Assembly (NCBI RefSeq): GCF_015461805.1
Contig: NZ_JACVZE010000003.1
Location: 558,001-622,000, forward strand
Direction: 5' to 3'
DNA: 64,000 nucleotides
Source: Pseudomonas pisciculturae
GTDB lineage: Bacteria; Pseudomonadota; Gammaproteobacteria; Pseudomonadales; Pseudomonadaceae
The notes under the pieces were generated by a model. The model saw only the letters and a list, made by a program, of their open reading frames with translations. It was not told the origin of the DNA and did not search any database. The position numbers were made by a program, and so were the translations under genes. Of this stretch, positions 49,524-60,326 are shown piece after piece (the stretch's first letter is position 1; each line of letters starts with the position of its first letter).

Positions 49524-50864
49524 TCACGCCTCCTCTTCAGCAGGTTTGATACCGCGATCCGGGCTGACCCAGCGCGCGCGCTTCTGATGCTGGTTGAACA
49601 GCACCTTGGGGAAACTGACCAGGGTGGTAAACAGGCTGACCAGCCAGAACACCATCGGGTACCACACGGTCCAGAACAGGGTTTTCCACAGGTCTTTCTC
49701 GTAGCGCCGGTCGATCAGGATGCTCACCGCGAACTGCACCAGACACACCATCGCCAGCACCAGGCCGGTAAACGCTGGCGGTACCAGGGAGTCCACGGCA
49801 ATGGCCGGCGGCAGTACCATGAACTTGCCCAACACGTAGAAGATCACCGACAGCAAGAAGGTAAACGCCCAACCGGTCGAGAGGCAGTACTCGAACAACA
49901 GCGGCCACAGGTAGCGATGGCGCCATTGCCAGATGCCACGGATGTTCTTGAACAGCACTTCGGCGCCGCCCTGGGCCCAGCGCAGGCGTTGCTTCCACAG
50001 CCCGCCGACGGTTTCCGGCATGAGGATCCAGCACAGGGCACGAGGCTCGTAGAAGATGCTCCAGTGATCAAGCTGCAGCTTCCAACTGACATCGATGTCC
50101 TCGGTGATCATGTCGGTGCTCCAGTAGTCGATGCGGTCCAGCGCCTTTTTACGGAACGCCACCACCACACCCGACACCGTGAAGATCCGGCCGAACACCC
50201 GTTGCGTGCGCTTGATCAAACCGATGATCGAAGAGAACTCGCCCACCTGCACCCGACCGATCAAGGTCGAGCGGGTACGAATGCGTGGGTTGCCGGTGAC
50301 CGCACCCAGGCGCGGGTTATCGAGCATCGGCGCAACCATATAGGCCGCCGCGTTTTTATCCAGCAACGCATCGCCGTCTATGCACACCAGGTATTCACTG
50401 CGTGCCGCCACGGCCCCCATGCGCAAGGCCACGGCCTTGCCCTGGTTTTGTGCCAGGTGCAGCACCCGCAGGCGTGGGTGTTCAAGTGCCAGGGCATCGA
50501 GTACGGCGGCGGTGTTGTCCTTGGAGCCGTCGTTGACCGCGATCACTTCAATATTGGGATAAAGCTGATCCAGCGCCGCATGAATAGTGTCGGCAGCGTT
50601 ATCACCCTCGTTGTAGCAAGGGATGATGATCGAGATCAGCGGGTTGCCGGCCAGGGTTGGGGCCGGGGTGTCTTCTTTCCAGGGCCAGTGGCGCTCCCAG
50701 TGCAGCCAGAAGTACAAACCGCCTGAGATCCACAACGCCGACATGAACAGCGGGTAGAAAAACACGAAGTCCATCAGGAACTGCCCGGTGACCAGGAAGA
50801 TCAGGCCCAGGGGCACGCCCAATACCAATGCCAGCACGAATAAAGCCAGGATTCTATCGAACAT
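49524..50864 (-). CDS. pgaC: Poly-beta-1,6-N-acetylglucosamine synthase PgaC
   Basis: Membrane processive GT2 glycosyltransferase of 446 residues that polymerises GlcNAc. Visible are the nucleotide-binding [23 protein letters not shown], the DxD-type IDGDALLD, the catalytic-base region [11 protein letters not shown] and the QxxRW motif in [12 protein letters not shown]. Two N-terminal and at least three C-terminal membrane helices frame the domain. ATG 50864 gives the E. coli-like start; the frame runs 42 codons further upstream into pgaB. Two bases separate it from the pgaB stop. Confidence 0.95.
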   Translation of the reverse strand: MFDRILALFVLALVLGVPLGLIFLVTGQFLMDFVFFYPLFMSALWISGGLYFWLHWERHWPWKEDTPAPTLAGNPLISIIIPCYNEGDNAADTIHAALDQLYPNIEVIAVNDGSKDNTAAVLDALALEHPRLRVLHLAQNQGKAVALRMGAVAARSEYLVCIDGDALLDKNAAAYMVAPMLDNPRLGAVTGNPRIRTRSTLIGRVQVGEFSSIIGLIKRTQRVFGRIFTVSGVVVAFRKKALDRIDYWSTDMITEDIDVSWKLQLDHWSIFYEPRALCWILMPETVGGLWKQRLRWAQGGAEVLFKNIRGIWQWRHRYLWPLLFEYCLSTGWAFTFLLSVIFYVLGKFMVLPPAIAVDSLVPPAFTGLVLAMVCLVQFAVSILIDRRYEKDLWKTLFWTVWYPMVFWLVSLFTTLVSFPKVLFNQHQKRARWVSPDRGIKPAEEEA

Positions 50865-50866
50865 GG

Positions 50867-52864
50867 TCAAGGGTTCCATTGGTTGGAAAGGGCCGGACGC
50901 ACTGTCTTCAAGTCCGGGGAGTTTTCCAGGAAGTTGTCCGGGTAGTAACCAAAACTCGTGACACCCTGGCGTTTGAGTACACCCATCCATTCAGCCATCT
51001 GCGCACCGCTGATATCCGGGGCAGCCTTGGTGCGCCAATCTTTGGCTTGCAGTTCGAATACGGTTCGCTCCATCGCACCGGGACGAGCCTTGACCGTGGC
51101 GACCAGTTTCTCCAGCCACACATTGGAGGTCTTGTACTCCTGCCCTTCCATCAGCGGCATGGCCATGGGCGCGGTCCAGTCGTAGGTCTGGAGGAAATCA
51201 TCAAGGTTTTGCGCGAACCAGGCTTCACTCTCCGGGTTGAGCATCGGCTCGGCGAAGATGTTGCGCGCGGTCAGAATCGCCGGCCCACGGATAGCGCGAA
51301 CCTTGGTGGTCAGCTCCTTGGTGAAGTCGATCAGGTAGCGGCTCTTGAAGCGCGTCCAGCGCTGCATCACGGCCGGGTCGGCGCGCAGGGCGGCGATGGT
51401 GTCCGGCAGGCCGGCGGCGGCGTAGGCCTTGAGCGCGGCGGGGCTGGCGTCTTCGAAGTCTGACAGCACCGCGTCGTCGTGGAACAAGATGCCATCTACC
51501 GCGGCATTGCGTGCCAGGTCTTCATAGATCTCACCAATGATCTTGCGCACTTGCGGGTCGAACGGTGACAGGCGTTTGTATTGATCGGGGTCGACGCCGA
51601 CCTTGCCGCTCTCCGGGTCCCAACGCGTCACGCGCGGCAGCTTGGAATCGAGGGCGAAACTCATCACCGGCATCCACGCATACACACTGGCGTGGGCGCG
51701 GGTGTGCAACTGCCAGGAGACGCGGTTGAACAGGTCGGCACGCACCGGCAGGTGACGGTTGGGGAAGTACAGCGAATGCACCAGGCCATCGCCCACGGGG
51801 TCGGCAAAGGCTTGCAGGAAGACAGTGCTGGCGCCCATGTCCACCACGCGCTGTACCAGTTGGTCGAGGTTGCGCGCCTGTTGGGCAGGGTCCGGGTCGT
51901 AGACGTTGTCCAGGTCCACATGCAGCACGCGCAGTGGGATAGGGGTTTGCACCGCCACCATGCTGTTGGCGAAGTGCTCGCCGTCCGGGTCAGAGGCCAC
52001 CAGGAAACGCGGGCTGTTTTTCAGGTCGCCCAGGCTGTCGAGGCCGTCTTCCAGGGTCAGCGCCATCTCATAACCGTGCTCACCCACTACCGCCAGCGAT
52101 GTGCCGTCGGCGGCACCGTAAGGCCACACCCACACACGCGGCGCCTTGCCGGTGACGGCGCGGATTTTGTTGGTGATCGACTCCACGTCGGTACGCATAC
52201 GCGCCTGGAACTGCGCTTCGGTTTCGTAGCGCTTGGTCGCCGGGTCATAGCGGCGGGTAGCCGCTGCAGGCTCCAGGTTGCCCTGCGGGTTGGCCAGGAT
52301 GCCCTTGTGGTTGGCATCGGTGTGTGCGGCGATTTCCACCAGGCCCGACTGCGACACTTCGCGAATCTGCTGCCACGTCAGGAACTCGCCCCGTGGGCGC
52401 GGCAAGCCGGCGAAATCCACGGGCTTATTGAGCGGCGTATCAATCCAACTGCCCACCGGCGCCAGCACGGCTGGCCAGCGATAGGCACGCAGAATCGGCA
52501 TCACACGGGTATAGAAGCTGGAGTAACCGTCATCGAAGCTGAGCATGATGGCTTTGGGCGGCAACGGCGGGCCACCTCGGCGCGCCGCGAGAATCTGGTC
52601 GACGCTGACCGCTTGGTAGCCGTTTTCACGCAGCCAGGCCAACTGTTCGATCAGGCGCTCGGTGCGCACCGCCACCACCGCTTGGTCGGGGTCGCGGTCC
52701 TCGACGTCGTGGTAGGCAATGCCCAGGAAGTGATTTTTCGGCCACGGCGCTTCGGCGGCGGCTTTGGGCCGCTCGGCGGGTGGGGTGAACGGCGCGGGTT
52801 GCTGGGCACAGGCACTGGCCAGCATAACGCCCAGAATCAACAGGCAACGGCTGAGGACGGTCAT
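50867..52864 (-). CDS. pgaB: PNAG N-deacetylase lipoprotein PgaB
   Basis: Periplasmic/outer-membrane lipoprotein (lipobox ASAC, about Cys19) of 665 residues. The N-terminal polysaccharide deacetylase domain (about 45-300) has YHDVEDRD and [18 protein letters not shown] with the metal and catalytic aspartates. The C-terminal domain (about 310-640) is the glycoside-hydrolase-like half ([32 protein letters not shown]). It partly deacetylates PNAG for export. Twelve bases downstream of pgaA. Confidence 0.95.
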   Translation of the reverse strand: MTVLSRCLLILGVMLASACAQQPAPFTPPAERPKAAAEAPWPKNHFLGIAYHDVEDRDPDQAVVAVRTERLIEQLAWLRENGYQAVSVDQILAARRGGPPLPPKAIMLSFDDGYSSFYTRVMPILRAYRWPAVLAPVGSWIDTPLNKPVDFAGLPRPRGEFLTWQQIREVSQSGLVEIAAHTDANHKGILANPQGNLEPAAATRRYDPATKRYETEAQFQARMRTDVESITNKIRAVTGKAPRVWVWPYGAADGTSLAVVGEHGYEMALTLEDGLDSLGDLKNSPRFLVASDPDGEHFANSMVAVQTPIPLRVLHVDLDNVYDPDPAQQARNLDQLVQRVVDMGASTVFLQAFADPVGDGLVHSLYFPNRHLPVRADLFNRVSWQLHTRAHASVYAWMPVMSFALDSKLPRVTRWDPESGKVGVDPDQYKRLSPFDPQVRKIIGEIYEDLARNAAVDGILFHDDAVLSDFEDASPAALKAYAAAGLPDTIAALRADPAVMQRWTRFKSRYLIDFTKELTTKVRAIRGPAILTARNIFAEPMLNPESEAWFAQNLDDFLQTYDWTAPMAMPLMEGQEYKTSNVWLEKLVATVKARPGAMERTVFELQAKDWRTKAAPDISGAQMAEWMGVLKRQGVTSFGYYPDNFLENSPDLKTVRPALSNQWNP

Positions 52865-52876
52865 GGTCAGGCTCTT

Positions 52877-55357
52877 CTAGAAACGGTAAGTGAGGTCGAC
52901 GAGCAGACGCAGATCGCGTTCACGATCGCCGTCATAAGGTCGGCTGATCAAGCTCAGGTTGGCGCCGGCTTCCAGTACGTCGTTCCAGCGATAACGTTGG
53001 CCGTAGCCCACTAGACCGATGCCACCGGTTGAATAATCCTGCTGGCTGTAGGTACCCGCACCGACCTGGAACTGCTGACTCCACTGGGTCTCGTAGCGGT
53101 GATAGAGCACATGATTGATGTTGAGGACCGGCAGCACGGTGAAGTCCGACTTCGGGTTGAAGTACACCGTGTCTTCTTTGCTGTTGCGGCTGGCGGCCAC
53201 TTCCAGGCCCAGGTCCACTTGCACCCGCGGCGAGCTGTAAAGGCCCTCGCGGCCACTGAGCAAGGCTTCGAAGCGGTCGTTGCCGTCGCTGAAATGGGAC
53301 GGGCTGAGAGTGAGCTTCCACTCGCGGCTTTCATTGGCGCGCCAGCGGATAAAGCCGCTGCCGCCGTTGGCGGTGATGTCCGCGTTCAACGCCCGCAGGG
53401 GTGTCGTGGACAACAGGTAGCCGAGGCTGCCGCCGTATTGCCAGTTGTCGTTGATGTCACGGGCAATCGACACGGCAGCGCCTTGCTTGGTGCCATTGCC
53501 ATAGGAATGGTTGGAGACTTCGGCTTCGACGGTCATGTCGCGGGTACGCCGCTCTACGCCAATCACCTGCCAGCGATGGTGGCCGGTGCCTTCTTCGAAG
53601 TCAGCGGTGGCATAACCGGCACCGGCGAACAGGCGCCAGTCTTCGTCGATAGGCGGTGTGTAGAGACGGCTTTCAATGCCCCAGTCACGGCTGCCGGCCA
53701 CTGCGCCAGCCTCGTTGTTATTGCCGCCACCAAAGCTTTTGCCGGTGTAGGCCTCGACCCGCAGTTCGGCCATGTCGTGCACATCGCGCAGGCGGCTGAG
53801 GCGCTGCACCTGACGGTTGTCCGGGTTGCGGGCGAGCACGTCATCGGTGAGCACGTCGAGTTGGCGCCACTCTTGAAGGTCCATGGCGGTGTACGCCTGG
53901 CTGACTTCCAGGCCGATATCACGCGGGGCCTGGGCTTCGGTTTCCTTGAGAATGCCTTCGGCGCGACGCGGTAAATCACGGGCGCGGTACATGTCTGCCT
54001 GGGCCAGGCGCAGGCCAACGTTACCCGGCGCTTTGGCGACCAACGCCTCCAGGCCGGCTTCACTGCCCGGCAGGTCGCCACCGTAGACGCCGGCCTGGGC
54101 CGACAGTTGCTGCGCGTCCATCCAGGCATCGTTGGGGTTGCCAACGGGCAGGCCCTTGAGTTCAACCCGAGGCTTCTGGCTGTTGGCGAGACCGTTGGCG
54201 ACTTCGCGGGCGTCTTCGCCCTTGTCGCTTTCTTGCAGGGCGTAGTACAACGCGGTGCTGTCTTCGACCCGATCATCTGGCTCGGCGTCCGAGGCACTCA
54301 GCGCCTGGCGATACAGCGGCTCGGCCTTTTCTGGCTGGCGCTGGTCGAGGTAGGACGCAGCCACCCAACGCACCGCGTAGGTGGGCAATTGCACGCCCTC
54401 GCCCTTGAGCGTTTCGTACTCGCGAATCACTTGCGCGGTGCGCGCCCGAGCCTTGAGGGCACCCAGGCGGTCGATGCGCCAGCGCACCACGTCGTCATGG
54501 GCAGTGGCGTCTGGGGTCCAGCGGGTGAGCAATTTGTCGTAGTCGGCCAGGGCGCGGTCGGCAATCACGTAGCGCTCTTGCTCGGTGCGGGTGGCGAACT
54601 CGGCCATGCGCACGCGCTCGGCGGCAAGGTCGCCTTCAAGGCGGCGCTGGGTAACCGGGTCCAACAGGCCGGGGCGCTTGGCTGCAAGGCGCAACGCAGG
54701 CTCCGGCATGCGTGCCTTTTGCAGGGCAACGATGTACTCGCGGGCAACTTCCGGTTTGTCGCCGGCGCGAATAAAGGCTTGGTCGAATTCAAACAAAGCG
54801 TCGTAGTTCAAACCGGCGCGCGTCAGCGCATAGCCCAGCGCCATCCGCCGGTTGGGGTCTTCGGGCTTGGCAGCCACCAGTGCGCGGGTGCGTTGCACGG
54901 CTTCGCTGGCTTTGCCACCGTCGGCCTGGGTGAGCGCCAGGCCCAGTTGCAGGTCGACATTGTTCGGCTCACGCAGCAGCGCCTTGCGATAGACCGCCTC
55001 AGCCTGCGCCCACTGCTTCTGGTTGCGATAGGTGCGCGCGACGGTGGCCAGCGCCTGGGCGGTCAAATTGCGATTCTGGCCCTGGGCCTCGTACACCTTC
55101 AGCACTTCGGCATCCTGCCCCGCCCAGCCGGCGATCACCAGGTGGTCGCTGATCTGGCCAGGCGTCTGGCGCTCGGCTGGTAATTGGCGCAGTTGCGTCA
55201 GCGCGGGGGTGAAGTTGCCATTGCGCGCCTGAATAATCAGGGCGTCATAGGCCGGGTCGGCCATGGCAAAAGCGGGTATCAGCAGTTGGCTGCATAAGGC
55301 TGCACCGATGAGCAGTCGCAACCGGCCTGATGCACTGATTGGTAGGTTTCGCAGCAT
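52877..55357 (-). CDS. pgaA: PNAG outer-membrane porin PgaA
   Basis: Exports PNAG through the outer membrane. The 826-residue precursor has a signal peptide (cleavage after FAMA, about residue 33), an N-terminal periplasmic region of tetratricopeptide-like helices (about 40-500) and a C-terminal beta-barrel ending at LLVDLTYRF. ATG 55357 gives the signal peptide; an upstream in-frame start at 55417 does not. First gene of pgaABCD. The operon has no adjacent regulator gene; c-di-GMP control through PgaCD is likely. Confidence 0.93.
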   Translation of the reverse strand: MLRNLPISASGRLRLLIGAALCSQLLIPAFAMADPAYDALIIQARNGNFTPALTQLRQLPAERQTPGQISDHLVIAGWAGQDAEVLKVYEAQGQNRNLTAQALATVARTYRNQKQWAQAEAVYRKALLREPNNVDLQLGLALTQADGGKASEAVQRTRALVAAKPEDPNRRMALGYALTRAGLNYDALFEFDQAFIRAGDKPEVAREYIVALQKARMPEPALRLAAKRPGLLDPVTQRRLEGDLAAERVRMAEFATRTEQERYVIADRALADYDKLLTRWTPDATAHDDVVRWRIDRLGALKARARTAQVIREYETLKGEGVQLPTYAVRWVAASYLDQRQPEKAEPLYRQALSASDAEPDDRVEDSTALYYALQESDKGEDAREVANGLANSQKPRVELKGLPVGNPNDAWMDAQQLSAQAGVYGGDLPGSEAGLEALVAKAPGNVGLRLAQADMYRARDLPRRAEGILKETEAQAPRDIGLEVSQAYTAMDLQEWRQLDVLTDDVLARNPDNRQVQRLSRLRDVHDMAELRVEAYTGKSFGGGNNNEAGAVAGSRDWGIESRLYTPPIDEDWRLFAGAGYATADFEEGTGHHRWQVIGVERRTRDMTVEAEVSNHSYGNGTKQGAAVSIARDINDNWQYGGSLGYLLSTTPLRALNADITANGGSGFIRWRANESREWKLTLSPSHFSDGNDRFEALLSGREGLYSSPRVQVDLGLEVAASRNSKEDTVYFNPKSDFTVLPVLNINHVLYHRYETQWSQQFQVGAGTYSQQDYSTGGIGLVGYGQRYRWNDVLEAGANLSLISRPYDGDRERDLRLLVDLTYRF

Positions 55358-55536
55358 ATCGTGAGCTTCCTTACACACGGAAAGCTGTAACGATAGGTGG
55401 TCCTGAGCAATTTGCATCAGGGTGTCGGCGTCTAGTGACCCGACCTAGCTTTCCTGTAGGAACTATCACCGAGCTGTGTATCAAAAAGGAGAATTCAGAA
55501 CAATTGTTCAGAATTGAGCGCAAATCTGAAAAACGA

Positions 55537-55632
55537 ATGGGGGAGCGGACTTGCCTGCGATAACCGGGTAACAGTCGACGTGAGTGTCGACTGTTTGACC
55601 CTTATCGCGGCAACCCCGCTCCCCCATTATTT
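55537..55632. repeat. Diverged REP-type inverted repeat with nested hairpin
   Basis: Outer arms AATGGGGGAGCGGACTTGCC (55538-55557) and a near complement ending CGCTCCCCCATT. Inside is CAGTCGAC GTGAGT GTCGACTG, an exact 8-bp hairpin. It lies between the pgaA promoter and the stop of the YdgA-like gene. Confidence 0.8.
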
Positions 55633-55655
55633 ATTTCTGGGCGGTGGCAGATTTT

Positions 55656-57152
55656 TTACTGCGCGCGGCTCATGCCACCCACTTTGGACATGATAAAACC
55701 CATGAATTGTTCGACGGTCATTTTCTGGCCGTTGAACGTCACTTCATTGTTGGCGTAATGCAGCTTGGAAACCACGTCGCTGCCGACCAACGTCGCCAGT
55801 TGAGTGCCGACCGCCATGCCGCTGACCATTTCGGCCGCCATCTGGGATTGCTGCTCGATGGCTTTAGGGTCGGTCAGGCCACCGATCTGCGCCTGCAATG
55901 CAGACACGTCAGCGATCATCGGCTTGGACAGGGTCAGGTTGGCATCCAGCAGCGCGATCATCTGCTTACCCAGTTCAACCGGTGGCAGCTCCATGGACGC
56001 AGGCTTGGCCAGGTCCACAACCAGGTTGAACTTGCTTTCGCCGTGGGTGGTTTTCAGCGACAGGTTTTCCAGCGCCACTTGCGGCTTGGCGGCCAGCAGT
56101 TGGTTGACGTTGGCTTCGGCCAGGGTTTGCTCGGCTTCGGTCAGTTGCAGCTCCGGCACCGGTTGGCCGGCGGCGGCAGCGGCTTGCACCGGCTGCATCT
56201 TGTCCTGGTACAGCTTGGTCAGCACCAGCCCCGACGGCACGTCGATGTTCTTCACGCTCAGGCTCATGGCGGCGGAGCCGACCGCTTTGCCCTGGTAACC
56301 GATCTCGTCGATCTTGTAGTCAACGCGGCCCGCCAGGTTGTTGTCCTTGATGTCGCTGGAGTCTTTCTGCTCGAAACCCTTGAGGGTCAGCACGGCTTTC
56401 TGCGGGCCGAAGGTGACCTTGGTGTCGGTCAATTCAACGGTGTTTTGCCCGGTGTAGAAACCGAAGGTGGACTTCTCCAGATTGCTGGCCACGGTCAGGC
56501 CGGACAGCTCAGCGTTGAACGGCGCGCCGTTGCCGTCGATCGCAGACACCTTGAGGCTGTTCATGAAGCTATCGACCTTGACCTTTTTGCCTTCGGCGGT
56601 GCTGTCGAAGTTCAGGTTGGCGCCAGAGAAGCTCACGGTGGCGGTCTCGCCCTTGAACTCCGCAGGCACAAACTCGATATTGCCGCTGACCGAGCGGCTG
56701 TAGCCGATACTGGCCACGCCCTTGAGCGGCGACACGTCCTTGGTGGCTGCGAACCATTTTTCGGTGGTGGCGTTCTTTTCCAGGGTGTAGTGACTGGTGG
56801 CCATGACCGGCAGCCACTTCAACGAGACCAGGCGCGAGAACGGCAATGGGCCGTGTTCGATATGCTCGAGAAACAGCAGCTCCGGGTTCGGGTTCTGCTC
56901 ACCAAAGAACGAGCCCTGGCCTTTGAGGCGATAGTGCGCAGTGCTGCTGAACAGGCCACGGTCCAAGGACACAAGCTCCAGGTCAAGAGTGCCATCGACA
57001 CCCGCCATGGAACGACGCAGTTCCTTGTTGGCGTCCTGCACCACCGTTTGCAGCACCGGCTCCAACTGTGTGCCGGTGTACCAGGCGCCGCCTGCACTGA
57101 CGACGCCAACGGCGACAACAAAACCCAAAAGAACGACTGCTGGCTTATTCAT
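55656..57152 (-). CDS. YdgA-family (DUF945) protein
   Basis: A 498-residue protein with an uncleaved-type N-terminal signal anchor (about 4-25, VVLLGFVVAVGVVSAGGAWY) and a long periplasmic part of repeated beta structure. The domain features (LEPVLQTVVQDANKELR, KVDLAKPASMELPP-type repeats, LHYANNEVTFNGQKMTVEQF at the end) match the DUF945/YdgA family. YdgA is an inner-membrane protein of unknown function in E. coli. It stands alone, with hairpins in the upstream gap. Confidence 0.88.
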   Translation of the reverse strand: MNKPAVVLLGFVVAVGVVSAGGAWYTGTQLEPVLQTVVQDANKELRRSMAGVDGTLDLELVSLDRGLFSSTAHYRLKGQGSFFGEQNPNPELLFLEHIEHGPLPFSRLVSLKWLPVMATSHYTLEKNATTEKWFAATKDVSPLKGVASIGYSRSVSGNIEFVPAEFKGETATVSFSGANLNFDSTAEGKKVKVDSFMNSLKVSAIDGNGAPFNAELSGLTVASNLEKSTFGFYTGQNTVELTDTKVTFGPQKAVLTLKGFEQKDSSDIKDNNLAGRVDYKIDEIGYQGKAVGSAAMSLSVKNIDVPSGLVLTKLYQDKMQPVQAAAAAGQPVPELQLTEAEQTLAEANVNQLLAAKPQVALENLSLKTTHGESKFNLVVDLAKPASMELPPVELGKQMIALLDANLTLSKPMIADVSALQAQIGGLTDPKAIEQQSQMAAEMVSGMAVGTQLATLVGSDVVSKLHYANNEVTFNGQKMTVEQFMGFIMSKVGGMSRAQ

Positions 57153-57300
57153 GAAGTGACCTGATCAAATCCTGTGAGAAGTGGGCTGTCTTCCTTGAAC
57201 CCCGTGAGGGTTGGCTCAAGCCCGCCAAAATGCGGGGGAAGATTAGCACTCGCGACCGATAACGGCCCAGCTTTTCAGAGGGGCAAACGCCCGCAGGAGT

Positions 57301-57933
57301 TCAGGTGTATTCCAGCTCAATTTCATCGAGCTGGTGATCAAAGCTCTTCAACCGCGCCGTCCAGGTGTACACCAGCACCTCAAACTCGCGATGGATCACC
57401 GCATTGCTCGGGGTGTCGGCCTTGGGGTCGCAGAAGTCCAGTTGGTAGCGTTCACGGGCCATTTGCGTGGCAACGTCAGACAGTTCCCGCGCGTTATTCA
57501 GCCAATGCCTACCGTCGGCCACTTGCTGGTCGAGGGCCACACACTGTTTTTTCAGGGCTTCGAGGCTTTTTTCCAGGGGGGTGCCGGTGAGTTCGCCCAT
57601 GACTTCCTGGAAGGTGCGGCCCGGCTGCCAGTAGCTGCCCCAGAAATAGCGGTCGAACACGGTTTCGACGCGGCGCAGTGCGACCTTGGTGTCCCAGATC
57701 GCCACGCGGGTCTTGCCTTGTTCGAGCAGTTTTCGCTTGATCCGGTGGTTTTGGTAGGACGCCCAGGCCACCACGCCAATGGACAGGGTGCCGATCACCA
57801 AACAGGCGCTGTCGAGAAACACCATGGCCTTGTCGATTTGGTGAGCGAGCATGACGCCGTAGAAGTAGGCAGCCGATAACAACACCAGTGCGAAGAACAC
57901 GCACCAGAAAGCGGGAGCATAAGGGTTTTTCAT
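57301..57933 (-). CDS. Membrane protein of unknown function
   Basis: A 210-residue protein with two N-terminal transmembrane helices (about 9-30 and 42-62) and a mostly helical, charged cytoplasmic C-terminal half (KRKLLEQGKTRVAIWDTKVA, EALKKQCVALDQQV). ATG 57933 follows GGGGA; the first in-frame ATG-like codon seven residues upstream is less likely. No named family recognised. It is separated from the efflux operon by about 80 bases. Confidence 0.75.
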   Translation of the reverse strand: MKNPYAPAFWCVFFALVLLSAAYFYGVMLAHQIDKAMVFLDSACLVIGTLSIGVVAWASYQNHRIKRKLLEQGKTRVAIWDTKVALRRVETVFDRYFWGSYWQPGRTFQEVMGELTGTPLEKSLEALKKQCVALDQQVADGRHWLNNARELSDVATQMARERYQLDFCDPKADTPSNAVIHREFEVLVYTWTARLKSFDHQLDEIELEYT

Positions 57934-58014
57934 TATTGGAATCCCCATGAGCAAACGCGAGCAGTGTCAGGCAGGCCTTCACGGCGGCCTGCCTGTCAAA
58001 GCATAGCTATTCGC

Positions 58015-59457
58015 TCAGGGTTTGCTGGCTGGCGCAGCGTGCGTTCGTCCGCTTTCCCAACCGCCGCCTAACGCCAGGAACAGATCGATCTGGCTCATGG
58101 CAACCTGAGTGTTAGCCGCCGCCAATTGCGCCTGCACATCGGTGTAGGTGCGGGTGGCTTGCAGGTCGGCCAGGAACGACGCGCGGCCGGCCTGGAAGAA
58201 GCGGTGAGTCTGGTCTGCCGCCTCTTTGGCCGACTCGCCAGCTTCGTCCAGTGCATCACGGCGTTGCAGTTGCGCGGTGTACTGCGCCAGGCCCGTCTGG
58301 GTTTCGCGGATGGCATTGAGCACCACGCCGTCAAAGTGCGCCAAGGCGCCCTGGGTGGCCGCTTCGGCTTCGTGGATGCGGGCGCGGGCGCCGTTGGTCG
58401 GCACCGACCAACTGATCAGCGGGCCGAAGCCCCAGCGGTTGGTGGGCGCAGTGCCCAGGTTGTCGAGGATGCCGACCGTACCCACTGTGGCGCCGATACT
58501 GATGTCTGGGTACAACGCGCCGGTGGCCACACCGATGCGTGCGGTGGCCGCGGCCAATTGACGTTCAGCCTGGCGCACATCGGGACGGCGCTTGAGCAGT
58601 GCCGCGCCGTCGCCCACCGGCAGCAACTGGGTGATGTGTGGCAGTTCGGCGCACGTACCGGTGCCCGCTGGCAGTTGGTCTACCGGTTTGGCCAGCAGCA
58701 TCGACAGGCGGAACAAGCCCGCCTGGCGCGCCGCTTCGTAGCGCGGCATGTCGGCGCGCAAGGATTTGTATTGGGTTTGCGAGCGCGTCACCTGGGTTTC
58801 ATCGCCACGCCCGGCGTCGCGCAGGCGCTGAGTCAGCTTGGTGCTCTGGGCTTGCAGGTCGAGGGACTCGTTGGCGATGGCCAGCTCTTCATTGGCCGCG
58901 CACACCTGGGTGTAGGAACGCACCACATCCGCAACCAGGGTAATACGGGCGATATCGGCAGCGGCTTGCGCGGCGTCGGCGCTGGCTTGGGCGCTTTCGA
59001 TGCCGCGCTGCAAGGTGCCCCACAGGTCGAACTGGTAGGAGGTACTGATGCCGACGCTGCCGATATTGGCCACCGGCACTTTGTCTTCGAGCAAAAACGC
59101 TTCGCCTGATTCCTGCAAGCGCTGGGCCTCGGCCTTCACGCCGGCATTCCAACCGCCAGCAGACTCAGCCTGTTGCACCTGATAACGCGAGCGTTGCAGG
59201 TTGGCAGCGGCCACGCGCAGGTCGGTGTTGGAGGCCATGGCTTGGCGCACCAGCTCATCTAGGCGCGGGTCGTTGTAGAGCTTCCACCAATCGGCCGGCA
59301 CCGGCGCCGACACCACGTTGTTGCCCTCGCCCGCAAGCTGGCCTTGCAGGTCGCCGCGTTTGACGGCGGCTTGGTCTGGCAGCGTGTAGTCCGGGCCTAC
59401 CATTTGGCACGCCGACAGCAACAACCCCAGCGCAGCGGTGGCAAGCAGTTGCTTCAT
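58015..59457 (-). CDS. Outer-membrane efflux factor, NodT/OprM-like lipoprotein
   Basis: TolC-type outer membrane channel of 480 residues and last gene of the efflux operon. It begins with a lipoprotein signal (LSAC, about Cys17), then the family's duplicated helical-barrel halves (DWWKLYNDPRLDELVRQAMA, ATRTYTDVQAQLAAANTQVA). Its gene overlaps the adaptor gene by four bases. It gives the AaeAB-type inner-membrane pair a dedicated channel, unlike E. coli aaeXAB, which uses TolC. Confidence 0.92.
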   Translation of the reverse strand: MKQLLATAALGLLLSACQMVGPDYTLPDQAAVKRGDLQGQLAGEGNNVVSAPVPADWWKLYNDPRLDELVRQAMASNTDLRVAAANLQRSRYQVQQAESAGGWNAGVKAEAQRLQESGEAFLLEDKVPVANIGSVGISTSYQFDLWGTLQRGIESAQASADAAQAAADIARITLVADVVRSYTQVCAANEELAIANESLDLQAQSTKLTQRLRDAGRGDETQVTRSQTQYKSLRADMPRYEAARQAGLFRLSMLLAKPVDQLPAGTGTCAELPHITQLLPVGDGAALLKRRPDVRQAERQLAAATARIGVATGALYPDISIGATVGTVGILDNLGTAPTNRWGFGPLISWSVPTNGARARIHEAEAATQGALAHFDGVVLNAIRETQTGLAQYTAQLQRRDALDEAGESAKEAADQTHRFFQAGRASFLADLQATRTYTDVQAQLAAANTQVAMSQIDLFLALGGGWESGRTHAAPASKP

Positions 59458-60326
59458 GGCTTGTCTCCGATGATCGATACCGTGGCCGTACGCCCGGCGA
59501 TCATGCGGAAGTCAGCCGGGACATCATCGAACGCGATACGCACCGGAATTCGCTGAGCCAGGCGCACCCAGCTGAACGCCGGGTTGACGTTGGGCAGCAG
59601 GTTGGAGCCGCTGCTGCGGTCGCGGTCTTCGATACCGGCGACGATGCTCTGCACGTGGCCACGCAAGCGGGCGTTATCACCGATCACACGGATATCCACC
59701 GCCATGCCGACATGGATGCCGTCGAGCTTGGTCTCTTCGAAATAGCCATCGATGTGGAAGGAGTTGCTGTCCACCACCGACAACACCGGGCGCCCGGCCG
59801 TCACGAACTCCTGATTGCGCGGCGCACGGTCGTTGACGTAACCGTCCACGGGGCTGCGAATCACCGAGCGGTCGAGGTTGAGCTGGGCGGCGTCCACCGT
59901 CACTTGCGCTTCGGCCAGCGCCGATTGGGCACGGGCTACACGGGACTGGCTTTCTTCCAGTTGCTCGCTGGGCACCAGGTTGCCGAGGCCACGGTTACGC
60001 TTGTACTCGCGGCTGGCCTGGGCCATGGTTTCCTGGCGGTCTGCCACGGCGGCCTGGGCTTGGCGCAGGGCCAGCTTGAAGCGGTCCTGGTCGACGGCAA
60101 AGAGCACCTGGCCCTTGGTCACCAACTGGTTGTCGCGCACGTCGACGCGCTGGATCAACCCGGACACGTCCGGGGCGATCTGCACGATGTCGGCACGGAT
60201 GTGCCCGTCACGGGTCCAGGGGGCAAACATGTAGTACATGACCATGCGCCACACCACGACGACCGCAAACGTCACGATCAACAACGTGAGCACTACACGG
60301 CCGATGGTCAAAAAAGGTTTTTTCAT
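59454..60326 (-). CDS. aaeA: HlyD-family adaptor, AaeA/EmrA-like
   Basis: A 290-residue periplasmic adaptor with one N-terminal membrane anchor (about 10-32), split lipoyl segments (around 45-80 and 150-190) around a coiled-coil hairpin of about 75-145, and a beta-barrel C-terminus. RDNQLVTKGQVLFAVDQDRF and SPVDGYVNDRAPRNQEFVTA are family landmarks. It overlaps both neighbours by four bases. Confidence 0.9.
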   Translation of the reverse strand: MKKPFLTIGRVVLTLLIVTFAVVVVWRMVMYYMFAPWTRDGHIRADIVQIAPDVSGLIQRVDVRDNQLVTKGQVLFAVDQDRFKLALRQAQAAVADRQETMAQASREYKRNRGLGNLVPSEQLEESQSRVARAQSALAEAQVTVDAAQLNLDRSVIRSPVDGYVNDRAPRNQEFVTAGRPVLSVVDSNSFHIDGYFEETKLDGIHVGMAVDIRVIGDNARLRGHVQSIVAGIEDRDRSSGSNLLPNVNPAFSWVRLAQRIPVRIAFDDVPADFRMIAGRTATVSIIGDKP

